The position numbers were made by a program, and so were the translations under genes. Below, piece by piece: positions 35,737-46,199 of a DNA stretch of 56,293 nt. Origin of the DNA: Nodosilinea sp. LEGE 07088 (lineage in GTDB: Bacteria; Cyanobacteriota; Cyanobacteriia; Phormidesmidales; Phormidesmidaceae); contig NZ_JADEWX010000019.1 of the NCBI RefSeq assembly GCF_015207395.1, forward strand, positions 1 through 56,293, in the 5' to 3' direction. The notes beneath the pieces are model-generated. The model had not been told where the DNA came from, did no database searches, and worked only from the letters and a program-made list of their open reading frames with translations. The stretch's first letter is position 1. Each line of letters opens with the position of its first letter.

Positions 35737-36714
35737 TTAATCGTGATGGTCGGGGTCAACAAAACTCTCGTCTAAATCATCGGGCCAGTTTCCCGCTTCA
35801 ACATCGGCGGGGGCAGAGGCTCTGTCTGGCAGTTGCTCACTCTGGGTAGTTTCAGACTCACCTTTGGGGATCACGGCCTCGGCATCGACAATCGTCACCA
35901 TCGCCGCCTGCCCCGACGTTGACCCATCTAACGCTGCCCCAGTTGCCGCAGAGGGCTGGGTTTGGGTACGGGCTAGGGGGGATGGTCGGGGCGGAATATC
36001 AATCACGGCCCGCCTGGGTTTAGGGGCAGTTTTGGCCTTGATCAAATCGTTCACCCAGGCCTGTAAGCCTGCCAACCGCGAACCTAAGGTGACAGGCCTG
36101 GGTGATTGGGTAGCCAACGGCACGGTGTCTCGGGGCAGGCGTTTGATCTCAGCCGGGGAAGATTTAGGCTTAACCTCGCCTGGCTCCAGGATGGGTTCAA
36201 AAGGCGGCCCACTATCAGCCGTGCGAGCGGGACGGCGAGGCGTCGGCGATAGTTCATCCACAAATTCGTAGTCGACATCCTTGAGCGAGGAAGCTCGCAC
36301 TTCGCTGGTGGCGATCGCGGGATCTCGTCGGGTGGTCTCGGGCTCAACCAAGGGCAGCCACCGCGCCAGTGGCGTGTCGCGCAGCAGCCCCAGCAGCGCC
36401 TGTTGCCTCTGTCGCCAGAAGTTGGGCCAGGAGTCTGGGGTCAGCGGAGTTTGTAAATCGAGCGGCGTCCGCTTGCGGCGCAGAGTCAGCGTTTGCCAGC
36501 TGAGCCAGCCCAGCAGCACTACACTAGCCCCATGGCCAAGCAGTTCAGTAGGCGAGGTCTGATCCGCGCAAAACCATAGCACGAGGCCATAGAAAGCCCC
36601 TAGCCCGCTCCAAAAAAAGTCGTGACGGCGATGCACCTCTGGGAAGAAAAAAGCGGCACCGTACAGTGCCAGGCTACCTGCCCAAATCGCGATCGCTAGA
36701 ACCTGAACCCCCAT
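35737..36714 (-). CDS. ycf66: Ycf66 family membrane protein
   Basis: 325 residues. The N-terminal 80 residues contain about three helices (VLAIAIWAGSLALYGAAFFF; FFWSGLGAFYGLVLWF; ASVVLLGWLSWQTLTL) followed by RRKRTPLDLQTPLTP, the pattern of Ycf66, known from cyanobacteria and some plastids and of unknown function. The remainder is a long, charged, proline-rich cytoplasmic tail with SLKDVDYEFVDELSP. It is 122 bases upstream of ileS on the same strand. Confidence 0.88.
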   Translation of the reverse strand: MGVQVLAIAIWAGSLALYGAAFFFPEVHRRHDFFWSGLGAFYGLVLWFCADQTSPTELLGHGASVVLLGWLSWQTLTLRRKRTPLDLQTPLTPDSWPNFWRQRQQALLGLLRDTPLARWLPLVEPETTRRDPAIATSEVRASSLKDVDYEFVDELSPTPRRPARTADSGPPFEPILEPGEVKPKSSPAEIKRLPRDTVPLATQSPRPVTLGSRLAGLQAWVNDLIKAKTAPKPRRAVIDIPPRPSPLARTQTQPSAATGAALDGSTSGQAAMVTIVDAEAVIPKGESETTQSEQLPDRASAPADVEAGNWPDDLDESFVDPDHHD

Positions 36715-36785
36715 ACTGCTCGGTTAATCCGCAACCTCAACACCATTACTGTATCGTGGCTTGCTCAACCAGAGGCAAGCGGTGA

Positions 36786-36810
36786 TTTTTAACCACCTTG
36801 CGGTTAAAAA
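36786..36810 (-). terminator. AT-rich hairpin downstream of the STAS-sugar transferase gene
   Basis: TTTTTAACC and GGTTAAAAA pair perfectly around ACCTTGC. Position, about 80 bases past the minus-strand stop at 36892, suits a terminator, but the stem is AT-rich. Confidence 0.4.
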
Positions 36811-36891
36811 CCTGAGATCACAAACCGATAAGCTGCCCTGGGTACCACCATCGTCCTACAGCTTTACCCAGATCGCTGATTATTCTGAGCC

Positions 36892-37917
36892 TCAGGAAGC
36901 CCCGGCTTTTTTAGAGAACAGCACCAAAATTGTCTTCACAATGAGCTGGATATCGTAGATCAGGCTCCAGTTCTTTTGGTAGTCGAGATCCATGCGGATA
37001 ACGTCTTCAAACTTTTTCACTGTTGAGCGTCCGTTAACCTGCCATTCGCCAGTCATGCCAGGCTTCACGTCAAGGCGCTGCCACTCAGGCACCCGGTACT
37101 GCTCAATTTCATCAGGGGTAGGCGGGCGAGTACCCACTAGGCTCATGTCGCCTTTCAGCACATTCCAAAACTGGGGCAGTTCATCTAAGCTGGTGCGGCG
37201 CAAAAAGCGTCCAACCTTGGTAATGCGAGGGTCGTTTTCGTTTTTGAACAGGGGGCCTTCGACCTCATTTTTCACCTGGGCCTTCAATGCCTCGGCATCG
37301 GTCACCATAGAGCGAAATTTCCAGATATTGAATCGCTTACCCATCCAGGAACAGCGCACTTGCTTAAAGAAAATCGGGCCACCGTCTTCAAGCTTGATGG
37401 CAATCACAATCGGTACTGCCAAAACCGCCGTAATAACAAGGCCCACTAGCGCTCCGAGGATATCGAGCACACGCTTACCTTTCGAGGTCACTGAGGGATG
37501 GGTCGTCAGTGTCCCATAAAGCTTCTCAGGTTTAGGCGATGGGGTCACAGCACCGGCAGCAGCAGCTTCAAAGGTAAACAGTTGCTCTAGATCAGTTAAA
37601 GCCAGCACCATGCGTACCTGCTCTTGCACCCCGCGCAGCACCATGACAACTCCCCTGGCCTGGCAAGTACGGTAACCGATCACAAGCGCACCTAAGCCGC
37701 TGCTGTCAATGAAATTGGTCTCGACCAGGTCGATAATAATCTTGGTTGGAGCAGGGTCGCTTAAGCAATGCCGCTTCACCTGTTGCTCAAACTCAACCGC
37801 CTCTACGAGCGTTAGGGTCGAGGGTACGCTAACGACACAGTCAGCATCCCCGATTTCAGCCGAAGTTTGAGGGGCGGCCATGGATGGGTTTTGATCTGAG
37901 GCAATAGACGAGCTCAT
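36892..37917 (-). CDS. STAS domain fused to polyprenyl-phosphate sugar-1-P transferase
   Basis: 341 residues. Residues about 30-120 are an anti-sigma-antagonist-like STAS domain with the phosphorylatable-Ser loop TNFIDSSGLGALVIGY. The rest (about 145-341) is a bacterial sugar transferase: KRVLDILGALVGLVITAVLAVPIVIAI membrane helix, DGGPIFFKQVRCSWMGKRF, RTSLDELPQFWNVLKGDMSLVGTRPP and PGMTGEWQVNGRS. It starts lipid-linked sugar chains for exopolysaccharide at the inner membrane. The STAS domain could put it under phosphorylation control by an anti-sigma-like kinase. Neighbours are housekeeping genes, so it is not in an EPS operon. Confidence 0.92.
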   Translation of the reverse strand: MSSSIASDQNPSMAAPQTSAEIGDADCVVSVPSTLTLVEAVEFEQQVKRHCLSDPAPTKIIIDLVETNFIDSSGLGALVIGYRTCQARGVVMVLRGVQEQVRMVLALTDLEQLFTFEAAAAGAVTPSPKPEKLYGTLTTHPSVTSKGKRVLDILGALVGLVITAVLAVPIVIAIKLEDGGPIFFKQVRCSWMGKRFNIWKFRSMVTDAEALKAQVKNEVEGPLFKNENDPRITKVGRFLRRTSLDELPQFWNVLKGDMSLVGTRPPTPDEIEQYRVPEWQRLDVKPGMTGEWQVNGRSTVKKFEDVIRMDLDYQKNWSLIYDIQLIVKTILVLFSKKAGAS

Positions 37918-38103
37918 ATCGGCATCCCTGGTAACTGGTAATGGTGATCACTACTGCCAAGATTCCCCCAACAGTTACCAAACTATAGGGGGCATAGATG
38001 TCAGATGCCCTGCTGTTGCCTTCAACTTCAAGGAGTCTTCAAGGAGCTTTGATGAGTCATTGAGGAGTGAGAAAATTTTCAAGAATGAAAATACCCCAGG
38101 GTT

Positions 38104-38126
38104 AAGGGCGCGGAACTGACGCCCTT
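38104..38126 (-). terminator. Hairpin downstream of acnA
   Basis: AAGGGCG and CGCCCTT form a 7-bp stem with a 9-base loop in the gap after the acnA stop (38162, minus strand). There is little T-tract, so it is tentative. Confidence 0.45.
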
Positions 38127-38161
38127 GAAAGAGAGCAAGTGAGCCCACGGGACTGATCGAA

Positions 38162-40843
38162 TTAGGCCGCTAGCAATTGCCGCAGTACGTAGGGCAAAAT
38201 GCCGCCGTGGCGAAAGTACTCTACTTCATCTAGGGTATCGATACGACACAGTAGAGGCACTGTAGTCGTGCTGCTGTCACCGCGATGAATTATCAATTCA
38301 ACGGTCATACCGGGCTGAATACCGTTGCTAAGACCTACTAGATCAAAGGTTTCACTACCGTCGAGGTTAAACATGCCGCGATGCATGCCCTCGGTAAATT
38401 GAAGCGGTAGCACACCCATACCCACTAGGTTAGAGCGGTGGATGCGCTCAAAACTCTCGGCGACGACGGCCTTGACGCCTAGCAGTCGGGTTCCTTTGGC
38501 AGCCCAATCGCGAGATGACCCCGTGCCATACTCTTTGCCCGCAATCACCAGTAAAGGAGTACCGCTGGCCTGATACTTCATGGCTGCATCATAAATAGAC
38601 ATGTCGATGCCGTCGGGCATATACCGGGTCACCCCACCCGATGAGCCCGGCACCATTTCATTCTTGAGTCGAATATTGGCAAAGGTGCCCCGCATCATGA
38701 CCTCATGGTTGCCTCGACGAGACCCGTAGGAGTTGAAGTCGGTAGCCATGACGTTGTTGTCCACCAGGTAGCTACCCGCCGGGCTGTCGGTCTTAATCGC
38801 ACCCGCTGGAGAAATATGGTCGGTGGTAATGCTGTCGCCGAGAATCGCTAGGGGTCGCGCACCCAAAATATCGGCGAAGGCCTGACCGTTAACGCTAGCC
38901 GGCATGTCGGTGAAGTAGGGTGGATTTTGGACGTAGGTGCTGTCGCCATTCCAGGTATAGGTCTGACTCTCGGGGGTTGCGATCTCTTGCCAGTCGGCAG
39001 TGCCCACAAAAACGTTGCTGTAGCGGCTGCGGAACATCTGGGGGGTGAGAGCCTTTGCCATGACGGCCTTGATCTCAGCGCTGGTGGGCCAGATATCTTT
39101 GAGGTAGACGGGCCGCCCCTGGGTATCTTGACCGATGGGGTCGGCCTTGAGATCGATGGCCAGGTTGCCTGCGATCGCATAGGCAACGACCAACGGCGGC
39201 GAGGCTAGATAGTTAGCTTTGGTGTGGGGGCTGACGCGGCCCTCAAAGTTGCGGTTGCCTGACAGCACCGCCCCCACCACCAGGTCGTTGTCGTCAATGG
39301 CGCTAGCGATGGCAGTAGGCAGCGGCCCAGAGTTACCAATGCAGGTGGTGCAACCGTAGCCCACCAGATTAAAGCCCAGAGCATCCAGGTCATCCTGGAG
39401 GCCAGCTTTCTCTAAATAATCTGACACGACCTGGCTACCGGGAGCGAGGGAGGTTTTCACCCAGGGCTTGACGGTGAGCCCTTTCTCCCGAGCTTTGCGG
39501 GCTAATAGGCCGGCCCCAATCATGACCGAGGGGTTAGAGGTGTTGGTACAGCTAGTAATGGCGGCGATGACAACATCCCCATCGGTGAGGGGGTAATGGG
39601 CACCCGCCACGGGGACTGATTGCTTCTCGGCGTAGTCTTTGCCGCTAAAAGTCGGGAAGTCAGAGGTTTTGAACTGGTTGGCCAAAGCCGCTAGGGCAAC
39701 CCGGTCTTGGGGGCGCTTGGGGCCGGCTAGGGATGGCTCTATGGTGGCCAAGTCCAGCCCTAGGGCATCGGTAAAAATAGGGTCGGGGGTATTGGCCTCG
39801 CGCCAGAGGCCCTGAGCCTTGGCGTAGGCTTCAACCAGGGCTACCCGCTCAGGGTCGCGGCCCGAAAACTCTAAATAGCGAATGGTTTCTTCGTCGATCG
39901 GGAAGAAGCCGCAGGTGGCTCCATATTCGGGAGCCATATTGGCGATGGTGGCGCGATCGGCCAGGGTGAGGTGGTCGAGGCCGTCGCCGTAAAATTCTAC
40001 GAACTTGCCAACTACACCCTTCGCCCGCAGCATTTGCACCACAGTCAGCACCAGGTCAGTGGCCGTGGCCCCTTCGGGGAGCTGCCCGGTGAGCTTAAAA
40101 CCCACCACTTCGGGAATTAGCATCGAGATCGGCTGGCCCAGCATGGCGGCTTCGGCCTCAATGCCGCCTACCCCCCAGCCCAGCACTGAGAGGCCGTTGA
40201 TCATAGTGGTGTGGCTATCAGTCCCGACCAGGGTATCGGGATAGGCGATGGTTTCACCAGTCTCAGACTTAGTCCAGACGACCTGGGCCAAATATTCGAG
40301 GTTGACCTGGTGGCAAATGCCGGTGCCGGGCGGCACAACCCGAAAGTTATCAAAGGCGCTTTGGCCCCAGCGCAAAAAAGCGTAGCGCTCAAAGTTGCGC
40401 TGAAATTCTCTTTCGACGTTTTCGCCAAAGGCACTGGCGCTACCAAAGGCATCGACCATGACAGAGTGATCGATCACCAGATCAACCGGTGATAGCGGGT
40501 TAATCTGGTCGGGGTCACCGCCCAGATTAACCATCGCGTCGCGCATGGCCGCCAGATCGACGACCGCAGGTACCCCGGTAAAGTCTTGCATCAACACACG
40601 GGCCGGACGATAGGCGATTTCGCGACTGGAGGTTTTAGTTTGGAGCCAGTCGGCGACGGCCTGGACATCTGCCGCTTTAACCGATCGCCCATCTTCGTGG
40701 CGCAGCAGATTCTCGAGCAGCACCTTGAGACTAAAGGGCAGGCCGCTGATGTCTCCCAGGGTGGCAGCGGCGGCGGGCAGACTGTAGATGGTGTAAGTGG
40801 TAGCACCTACGGTGAGGGGAGTTTTGGCATTAAAGCTGTTCAC
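38162..40843 (-). CDS. acnA: Aconitate hydratase A
   Basis: 893-residue 4Fe-4S enzyme interconverting citrate and isocitrate. Motifs are [42 protein letters not shown], the cluster Cys in [17 protein letters not shown] and [12 protein letters not shown], then [14 protein letters not shown] and [12 protein letters not shown] with the catalytic Ser/Arg. This is the AcnA/IRP architecture (domains 1-2-3 then 4), not AcnB, which many cyanobacteria use. It is followed on the same strand by nothing close; upstream is a J-domain protein 110 bases away. Confidence 0.95.
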   Translation of the reverse strand: MNSFNAKTPLTVGATTYTIYSLPAAAATLGDISGLPFSLKVLLENLLRHEDGRSVKAADVQAVADWLQTKTSSREIAYRPARVLMQDFTGVPAVVDLAAMRDAMVNLGGDPDQINPLSPVDLVIDHSVMVDAFGSASAFGENVEREFQRNFERYAFLRWGQSAFDNFRVVPPGTGICHQVNLEYLAQVVWTKSETGETIAYPDTLVGTDSHTTMINGLSVLGWGVGGIEAEAAMLGQPISMLIPEVVGFKLTGQLPEGATATDLVLTVVQMLRAKGVVGKFVEFYGDGLDHLTLADRATIANMAPEYGATCGFFPIDEETIRYLEFSGRDPERVALVEAYAKAQGLWREANTPDPIFTDALGLDLATIEPSLAGPKRPQDRVALAALANQFKTSDFPTFSGKDYAEKQSVPVAGAHYPLTDGDVVIAAITSCTNTSNPSVMIGAGLLARKAREKGLTVKPWVKTSLAPGSQVVSDYLEKAGLQDDLDALGFNLVGYGCTTCIGNSGPLPTAIASAIDDNDLVVGAVLSGNRNFEGRVSPHTKANYLASPPLVVAYAIAGNLAIDLKADPIGQDTQGRPVYLKDIWPTSAEIKAVMAKALTPQMFRSRYSNVFVGTADWQEIATPESQTYTWNGDSTYVQNPPYFTDMPASVNGQAFADILGARPLAILGDSITTDHISPAGAIKTDSPAGSYLVDNNVMATDFNSYGSRRGNHEVMMRGTFANIRLKNEMVPGSSGGVTRYMPDGIDMSIYDAAMKYQASGTPLLVIAGKEYGTGSSRDWAAKGTRLLGVKAVVAESFERIHRSNLVGMGVLPLQFTEGMHRGMFNLDGSETFDLVGLSNGIQPGMTVELIIHRGDSSTTTVPLLCRIDTLDEVEYFRHGGILPYVLRQLLAA

Positions 40844-40953
40844 AGGGGCTAAATTCTCCGGAGCAGAACGGGGCTGATTAGCATCGGTGCTGCGATTTTA
40901 TTACATCCTTATTACATTGTGCCGCCCGGCGGTGCTGTAGGCTTTGTAGCTAA

Positions 40954-41898
40954 CTAGCGCGTTGGCCCCTTAGAGAACAGGTTGCCAAATAGCGATCGCC
41001 TATCGCCCTTAGCCGCTGTGGATGCCGCTTTGCCAGTAGGACGAGGCGCCTCTGTAACGGTGATATTGAGTTGTTTGGCATATTTGAGGGCCACTACATT
41101 CTCTGGGTTTAGCTTTAGGGCTTGCTTAAAATGGACTTTGGCCATGCCCGGCAGCTTATGCAACAGGTAGGCTTGAGCAATCAAGCAGTGATAGGCGCTG
41201 TTTTGAGGGTCAATTCTTAGGGCATCTTTCAGTTCTGGAATAGCAGCCTCAGTATTTTTGGCCTTTAGGTATTCCTGAGCACGACCAATATAGCGCTCGG
41301 CGTAGGCTAGCCCTGACGATGATTTCCCGTCGGAGGGTGGATCGGCTAATGAAGCAGGAGATTTAGCGACCGTTGCAGATGCTACCAGTCCAGTACGCTT
41401 TTCGCGGATTACCGGAGCACCCATTTTGCGGCGCAGGTACACCAAATTGAGCTCGCTGAGCTGTCGGGTATTTGCTTCAAAGTCGGCCAGGGAGGCATAT
41501 TGGCGATCGCACAGTTGCTCTACGGCGTGCTCATAGAAAATGTCGATTTCGGGTTCGGGTACATTTAGCAGCTGCTTGCCCTTTTCACCAGTGGGCTGAA
41601 GCTTTTGTTCGCGGCTGAGACGACGCACTTTAAAGCGCAGGGTAGCCAACACCTCATTACGACCTTTGTCTTGCTTGAGACGCTGATAAGCGGGGTTAAC
41701 CAGCTTAGGCAGGATTTGATCGGCAAACTGTCGCTGCTCTGAAGATTTATCGACTAAGGCATCGGGGTGAAGCTGTTTAGCCACCGTTCGATACCGCTTG
41801 AGTAGGCGGCGTCCATCTACGGCTACAGAAACTCCTAACAGTGCGTAGGGGTCAGTAAAGCGCTTAAGCCATTCGGAGGAGAAGGCGTCGTGGGACAT
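40954..41898 (-). CDS. J-domain protein with TPR repeats
   Basis: 314 residues. The N-terminus is a J-domain: DPYALLGVSVAVDGRRLLKRYRTVAKQLHPDAL has HPD, the residue triplet needed to stimulate DnaK ATPase. A linker and conserved central part (FYEHAVEQLCDRQYASLADFE) follow. The C-terminal half has about two TPR repeats (AAIPELKDALRIDPQNSAYH, KVHFKQALKLNPENVVALKY). It probably targets DnaK to clients or partners and is a cyanobacterial type III J-protein. It is 110 bases upstream of acnA, possibly co-transcribed. Confidence 0.88.
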   Translation of the reverse strand: MSHDAFSSEWLKRFTDPYALLGVSVAVDGRRLLKRYRTVAKQLHPDALVDKSSEQRQFADQILPKLVNPAYQRLKQDKGRNEVLATLRFKVRRLSREQKLQPTGEKGKQLLNVPEPEIDIFYEHAVEQLCDRQYASLADFEANTRQLSELNLVYLRRKMGAPVIREKRTGLVASATVAKSPASLADPPSDGKSSSGLAYAERYIGRAQEYLKAKNTEAAIPELKDALRIDPQNSAYHCLIAQAYLLHKLPGMAKVHFKQALKLNPENVVALKYAKQLNITVTEAPRPTGKAASTAAKGDRRSLFGNLFSKGPTR

Positions 41899-42067
41899 TC
41901 AGAGCAGGGTTAGGTAGTGTATCTAGTATTCTTGCCGATTTAGCGCCGACGGCATAGCCAAGTCTTTATGCCTATGTTGATTCTTTATGGCGGTCTTATA
42001 CTGATTTCATAGCTATGATACCGAGTTTTAATTCTACGGGTTATGTAGGCACTGGGAGGCAGAGGAG

Positions 42068-42424
42068 ATGGCACAACGTAACCGTTGGACAGCTGTTGGC
42101 TTGGCTTGGCTTGGGGTGGTAGCTCCAGTGTCAGGATTCCATAAGTTTTATCTGGGGCAACCTGGCTGGGGCACAATCTACTTGCTGCTCAGCTGGACGC
42201 CGATTCCTCGAGTTGCCTGTGCCATTGAGGGCTTCTTTTGGATGACCCGGCCCTCCGATGCCTTTGCGCTAGCCAATAGTGCTGAAAAAGTCAGTGCTGA
42301 CCCTACTCAGATCAATGCCTTAGGCGTCGCGTTAAGGGAGCTAGACGCCCTGCGACAAGAAGGGCTAATTTCAGAACTAGAGTTTGAGCAAAAGCGCCGC
42401 CAGCTATTAGAGCAGGTGAGCTAG
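42068..42424 (+). CDS. TM2 domain protein with SHOCT-like tail
   Basis: 118 residues. Residues 1-60 are a TM2 module: two hydrophobic segments around the conserved SGFHKFYLGQPGWGTIYL. The C-terminal part (LGVALRELDALRQEGLISELEFEQKRRQLLEQ) is a short SHOCT-type helical hairpin typical of small bacterial membrane proteins. Function is unknown. Start ATG 42068 has GAGG upstream. It is divergent from the J-domain gene, with 169 bases between. Confidence 0.82.
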   Translation: MAQRNRWTAVGLAWLGVVAPVSGFHKFYLGQPGWGTIYLLLSWTPIPRVACAIEGFFWMTRPSDAFALANSAEKVSADPTQINALGVALRELDALRQEGLISELEFEQKRRQLLEQVS

Positions 42425-42566
42425 CTCTGAGGCAAAACCCCAAGAATTTTAGTGTGGCGGCTGGTCTCCTGGACGAAATCATGACGAGACTAAATTACAT
42501 AGCGCATGATTTTAGGTGGTACACCGCAAACGGCTTTTTTGTTGAATTGTTTAGGCGGAGTTGACC

Positions 42567-43097
42567 GTGTTAAAGCGTTGGCAAGCTCTAAGAGGCCAGC
42601 TTCATCCCTTGGCCAATCGACTGAGTCAAGAGCCGGGCTATCGACTGCGGTCTTACCGAGAGGTCTATCAAGCAGCTGGGCTGGGCTTCTCTATAGATGT
42701 AAACCGGGCCACGGTAGATGACTGGCTACGGCTACCGGGGCTATCGATTCGTCAGGCACAGAGGTTGGTACGCTTGCGTCAAACAGGCGTTCAGTTTCAT
42801 TGCCTGGAAGATTTGGCGGCGGCTCTAAGCATTGCACCGACCCAGATAGCGCCCTTGGGCGCGGTGCTGTCGTTTTGCTATTACGACGGGCAGGGCGATA
42901 CCTTGCCAACCATTAGCCTTAACCAGGCCACTACCCAGCAGCTCTGTGGGGTACCGGGGATGTCGCCAGCACTGGCTGAGGCAATTGTGCAGGAGCGATC
43001 GCAGCGCGGCCCCTACCGAGATTTAGCCGACCTACAGCGTCGTCTGGGGCTGGCTCCCGATGTTGTGCAGACCTTGATGTACTACCTCCATATTTAG
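42567..43097 (+). CDS. ComEA-like helix-hairpin-helix protein
   Basis: About 176 residues with two helix-hairpin-helix DNA-binding motifs: IDVNRATVDDWLRLPGLSIRQAQRLVRLR and ISLNQATTQQLCGVPGMSPALAEAIVQER, each in the ComEA class pattern. No signal peptide is visible, so unlike periplasmic competence ComEA it is probably cytoplasmic. Start GTG 42567 is favoured because GGAG lies 6 bases upstream; TTG 42561 is too close to it. No competence partner is adjacent. Confidence 0.82.
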   Translation: MLKRWQALRGQLHPLANRLSQEPGYRLRSYREVYQAAGLGFSIDVNRATVDDWLRLPGLSIRQAQRLVRLRQTGVQFHCLEDLAAALSIAPTQIAPLGAVLSFCYYDGQGDTLPTISLNQATTQQLCGVPGMSPALAEAIVQERSQRGPYRDLADLQRRLGLAPDVVQTLMYYLHI

Positions 43098-43410
43098 GCC
43101 AAACCGTAGCGCAGTTTACACTTTTGGCAGGCCCAACCGGCTTGTATGGCAGGGGATAGCCTCAGAATTGGTGCGGATATCAGTCTAGTTCTGCATTTCC
43201 CCTTAAGTTGAACCTACCTGTATAAATTCTGCGGTAATACCTAGGGAAGCAGATGTGGCATTGTTCTCATCGCTGTTGTCATGATCTGAGCTTGATTTAG
43301 TCAAGCTACTGTCGATCAGCACTTTTGCATTGCTGCCTCGATCCTCAGCAATTGATACGACTGGATCCATTACGGACAGTAGAAAGCCCTTACCAGATGG
43401 AGTTAACCCC
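43098..43410. other. Gap upstream of phosphoketolase
   Basis: No convincing gene. A 73-residue minus-strand frame at 43203-43424 overlaps the phosphoketolase start and has S/D/N-rich composition; I treat it as chance. The stretch should contain the phosphoketolase promoter. Confidence 0.5.
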
Positions 43411-45810
43411 ATGGTAGTAGCCACCTCCCCATCAACTAAGCCCTTGAGCGACGAAGAACTGCGTAAGATGCATGCCTACTGGCGGGCCTGCAACTACCTC
43501 GCGGTGGGCATGATTTATCTGCGCAGTAACCCTCTGCTGAAAGAACCGCTCAAGCCAGAACACGTCAAGCATCGCCTGTTAGGACACTGGGGCGCATCGC
43601 CTGCGCTTAGCTTTACCTATATTCACTGCAATCGGCTGATCAAAAAGTACGACCTGGATATGATTTTTGTCGCTGGCCCTGGCCACGGCGCGCCTGGTGT
43701 TCTTGGCCCGGTCTATCTAGAAGGTACCTACTCCGAGATTTATCCCGATAAGAGCATGGATGAAGACGGCATGCGCCGCTTCTTCAAGCAGTTTTCTTTC
43801 CCCGGCCACATTGGCAGCCACGTCACCCCTGAGACCCCTGGCTCAATCCACGAAGGCGGTGAACTGGGATATAGTATCTCCCACGCCTACGGGGCGGTAT
43901 TAGACAATCCCGATCTGATTGTCACCTGCGTGGCGGGCGATGGCGAGGCAGAAACCGGGCCACTCGCCACTTCTTGGCACTCCAACAAATTTATCAACCC
44001 AGCCCGCGACGGCGCGGTGCTGCCCATCCTCAACCTGAACGGCTACAAGATTGCCAATCCCAGCATTCTCTCCCGCATCTCCCATGATGAGCTGAACGCG
44101 CTGTTCTACGGCTACGGCTACACCCCCTACTTCGTCGAAGGCAGTGACCCGACCGAGATGCATCAGAAGATGGCGGCGGTGATGGAAGAGTGCGTACTCA
44201 AGATCAAAGAAATTCAGCGCGATGCCCGCATTAACGACAACCTGGAGCGCCCCCGCTGGCCGATGATTGTGCTGCGCACCCCCAAAGGCTGGACTGGGCC
44301 TAAGGCGGTAGATGGCCACAAAGTGGAAGGGTTTTGGCGCGCCCACCAAGTGCCTATGGGCGGTATGCACAGCAACCCCGAACACCTGCGTCTGCTGGGA
44401 GAGTGGATGCAAAGCTACGGCCCCGATGAGTTGTTTGACGAAAGTGGTCGCCTAATTCCTGAACTAAAGGAGTTGGCTCCGGTAGGCCACCGCCGCATGA
44501 GCGCTAACCTGCACGCCAACGGTGGCATGTTGCGTAAGGCCCTAAAGCTGCCCGATTTCCGAGAGTATGCGATCGATGTGCCCCAGCCCGGCAGCGTAGA
44601 GTTTGAGAATACTAAAGCCCTGGGCATTTTTATGCGCGACATCATGCGCGACAACCCCATTAACTTTCGCCTCATGGGGCCGGACGAAACCGCCTCAAAC
44701 CGGCTGCACCCGGTGTACGAAGTTACCAAAAAGGCCTGGATGGCCGACTTTTTGCCCGAAGACCTTGACGGCGGCGAACTCTCCCGCGATGGCCGGGTGA
44801 TGGAAATGCTGAGTGAGCACACCCTCCAGGGTTGGTTAGAGGGCTACTTGCTGACGGGCCGCCACGGTCTTTTCCACACCTACGAGGCCTTTGCCCATGT
44901 GGTGGACTCGATGTTTAACCAGCATGCCAAATGGCTGGATATCTGCAAGAACCATGTGCCCTGGCGGCGATCTGTCTCATCGCTAAATATCTTGCTGTCG
45001 TCGCTGGTGTGGCGGCAAGACCACAATGGCTTTAGCCACCAGGATCCGGGCTATGTAGACCTGGTCACCAACAAGAGCCCCGACGTGGTGCGAGTTTACT
45101 TTCCCCCCGATGCCAACTGCCTGCTGTCGGTGGCCGACCACTGCTTTAGCAGCGTCGACTATATCAACGTGATTATCTCCGATAAGCAAAATCACCTCCA
45201 GTATTTAGATATGGATGCGGCGGTGACCCACTGCACCAAGGGCATCGGCATCTGGGACTGGGCCAGTAACGATGACTGCGGCACCGAGCCCGATATCCCG
45301 GACGTGGTGATGGCCTGCTGTGGTGATATCGTCACCAAGGAATCTCTGGCGGCTACGGCGATCTTGCGGGAGGAGTTTCCCTACCTGAAGGTGCGGTTTG
45401 TCAATGTGGTCGATCTGTTCACCCTGATTTCCCAGGGGGAGCACCCCCACGGGCTCAGCGATCGCGATTTTGACTCGCTGTTTACCCCCGATAAGCCGGT
45501 GATCTTTAACTTCCACGGCTATCCCTGGCTAATTCACAAGCTGGTCTATCGCCGCTCGAACCAGAATCGTATCCATGTGCGGGGCTACAAAGAGCAGGGC
45601 AACATCAACACACCGCTGGAGTTGGCGATCAATAACGAGATCGATCGCTTTAGCCTGGTGATTGATGTCATTAACCGGGTGCCTAAACTGGGCTCAGCGG
45701 CGGCCCACGTCAAGGAAAAGATGAAGAATAAGATCATCGAATGCCTCACCTATGCTCACGCTGAGGGCAAAGACCACGACGATATCGTGAACTGGAAGTG
45801 GCCCTACTAA
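43411..45810 (+). CDS. xfp: Phosphoketolase (xylulose-5-P / fructose-6-P)
   Basis: 799-residue thiamine-diphosphate enzyme splitting xylulose-5-P or fructose-6-P with phosphate to acetyl-P, bypassing decarboxylation. Motifs: [15 protein letters not shown] near the N-terminus, [24 protein letters not shown] (ThDP site, from residue 176), [11 protein letters not shown], and [17 protein letters not shown] 43411 has GGAG about 9 bases upstream; the frame's upstream extension has no similarity. A strong terminator follows. In cyanobacteria it supports acetyl-CoA supply and overflow in light and dark metabolism. Confidence 0.97.
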   Translation: MVVATSPSTKPLSDEELRKMHAYWRACNYLAVGMIYLRSNPLLKEPLKPEHVKHRLLGHWGASPALSFTYIHCNRLIKKYDLDMIFVAGPGHGAPGVLGPVYLEGTYSEIYPDKSMDEDGMRRFFKQFSFPGHIGSHVTPETPGSIHEGGELGYSISHAYGAVLDNPDLIVTCVAGDGEAETGPLATSWHSNKFINPARDGAVLPILNLNGYKIANPSILSRISHDELNALFYGYGYTPYFVEGSDPTEMHQKMAAVMEECVLKIKEIQRDARINDNLERPRWPMIVLRTPKGWTGPKAVDGHKVEGFWRAHQVPMGGMHSNPEHLRLLGEWMQSYGPDELFDESGRLIPELKELAPVGHRRMSANLHANGGMLRKALKLPDFREYAIDVPQPGSVEFENTKALGIFMRDIMRDNPINFRLMGPDETASNRLHPVYEVTKKAWMADFLPEDLDGGELSRDGRVMEMLSEHTLQGWLEGYLLTGRHGLFHTYEAFAHVVDSMFNQHAKWLDICKNHVPWRRSVSSLNILLSSLVWRQDHNGFSHQDPGYVDLVTNKSPDVVRVYFPPDANCLLSVADHCFSSVDYINVIISDKQNHLQYLDMDAAVTHCTKGIGIWDWASNDDCGTEPDIPDVVMACCGDIVTKESLAATAILREEFPYLKVRFVNVVDLFTLISQGEHPHGLSDRDFDSLFTPDKPVIFNFHGYPWLIHKLVYRRSNQNRIHVRGYKEQGNINTPLELAINNEIDRFSLVIDVINRVPKLGSAAAHVKEKMKNKIIECLTYAHAEGKDHDDIVNWKWPY

Positions 45811-45859
45811 GGGTTGGTGTTCTCTCAACAAGATAGGCGCTGGCTGACCTAAGCCGGTC

Positions 45860-45890
45860 AAAAGCGGCCCCAGATAACGGGGCCGCTTTT
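45860..45890 (+). terminator. Rho-independent terminator of xfp
   Basis: AAAAGCGGCCCC and GGGGCCGCTTTT make a 12-bp perfect stem with a 7-base loop, 50 bases after the phosphoketolase stop. Confidence 0.88.
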
Positions 45891-46199
45891 GCGGTTTGAT
45901 ATAGAAAATCTGGCAAGTTTGATGATGGCGGACAGTTGGCACACAGAGTACTGGCATTGAGAGACTGGTCTGGATACAACTGTAGGTCTACCTCACCAAG
46001 CCGACGGTGGCTGTGTCAGCGATCGCTTAAAATATGTGAGGCTAAGTCGTAGCGAATCCGACTTTGTGCCAGTAAGATAGTTAGAATCGATACATTTGTG
46101 TGGCCTGATTGAGTTGGCCAGAGGCTTACCCCTGGAGACTCTTGGCTACTGTCCTAGCTTCGATTTAGCGTCTTCGTTACCTACTCTGTGGGAGTTACC
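45891..46199. other. Long leader upstream of leuA
   Basis: No gene is evident in this 309-base stretch. It contains the inverted repeat AAGTCG/CGACTT (46044-46064) and GGAG 6 bases before the leuA ATG. I see no T-box and no leucine-rich leader peptide that I can support. Confidence 0.4.

Noticed and set aside
36786-36810. Transposon end
   Set aside because: A single AT-rich hairpin with no transposase, target duplication or second end nearby.
43203-43424. 73-residue minus-strand frame before phosphoketolase
   Set aside because: It overlaps the phosphoketolase start, is S/D/N-rich without a recognisable fold, and has no ribosome-binding site.
45891-46199. T-box or leucine leader attenuator before leuA
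   Set aside because: No T-box sequence, no run of Leu codons in a short frame and no terminator/antiterminator pair was found.
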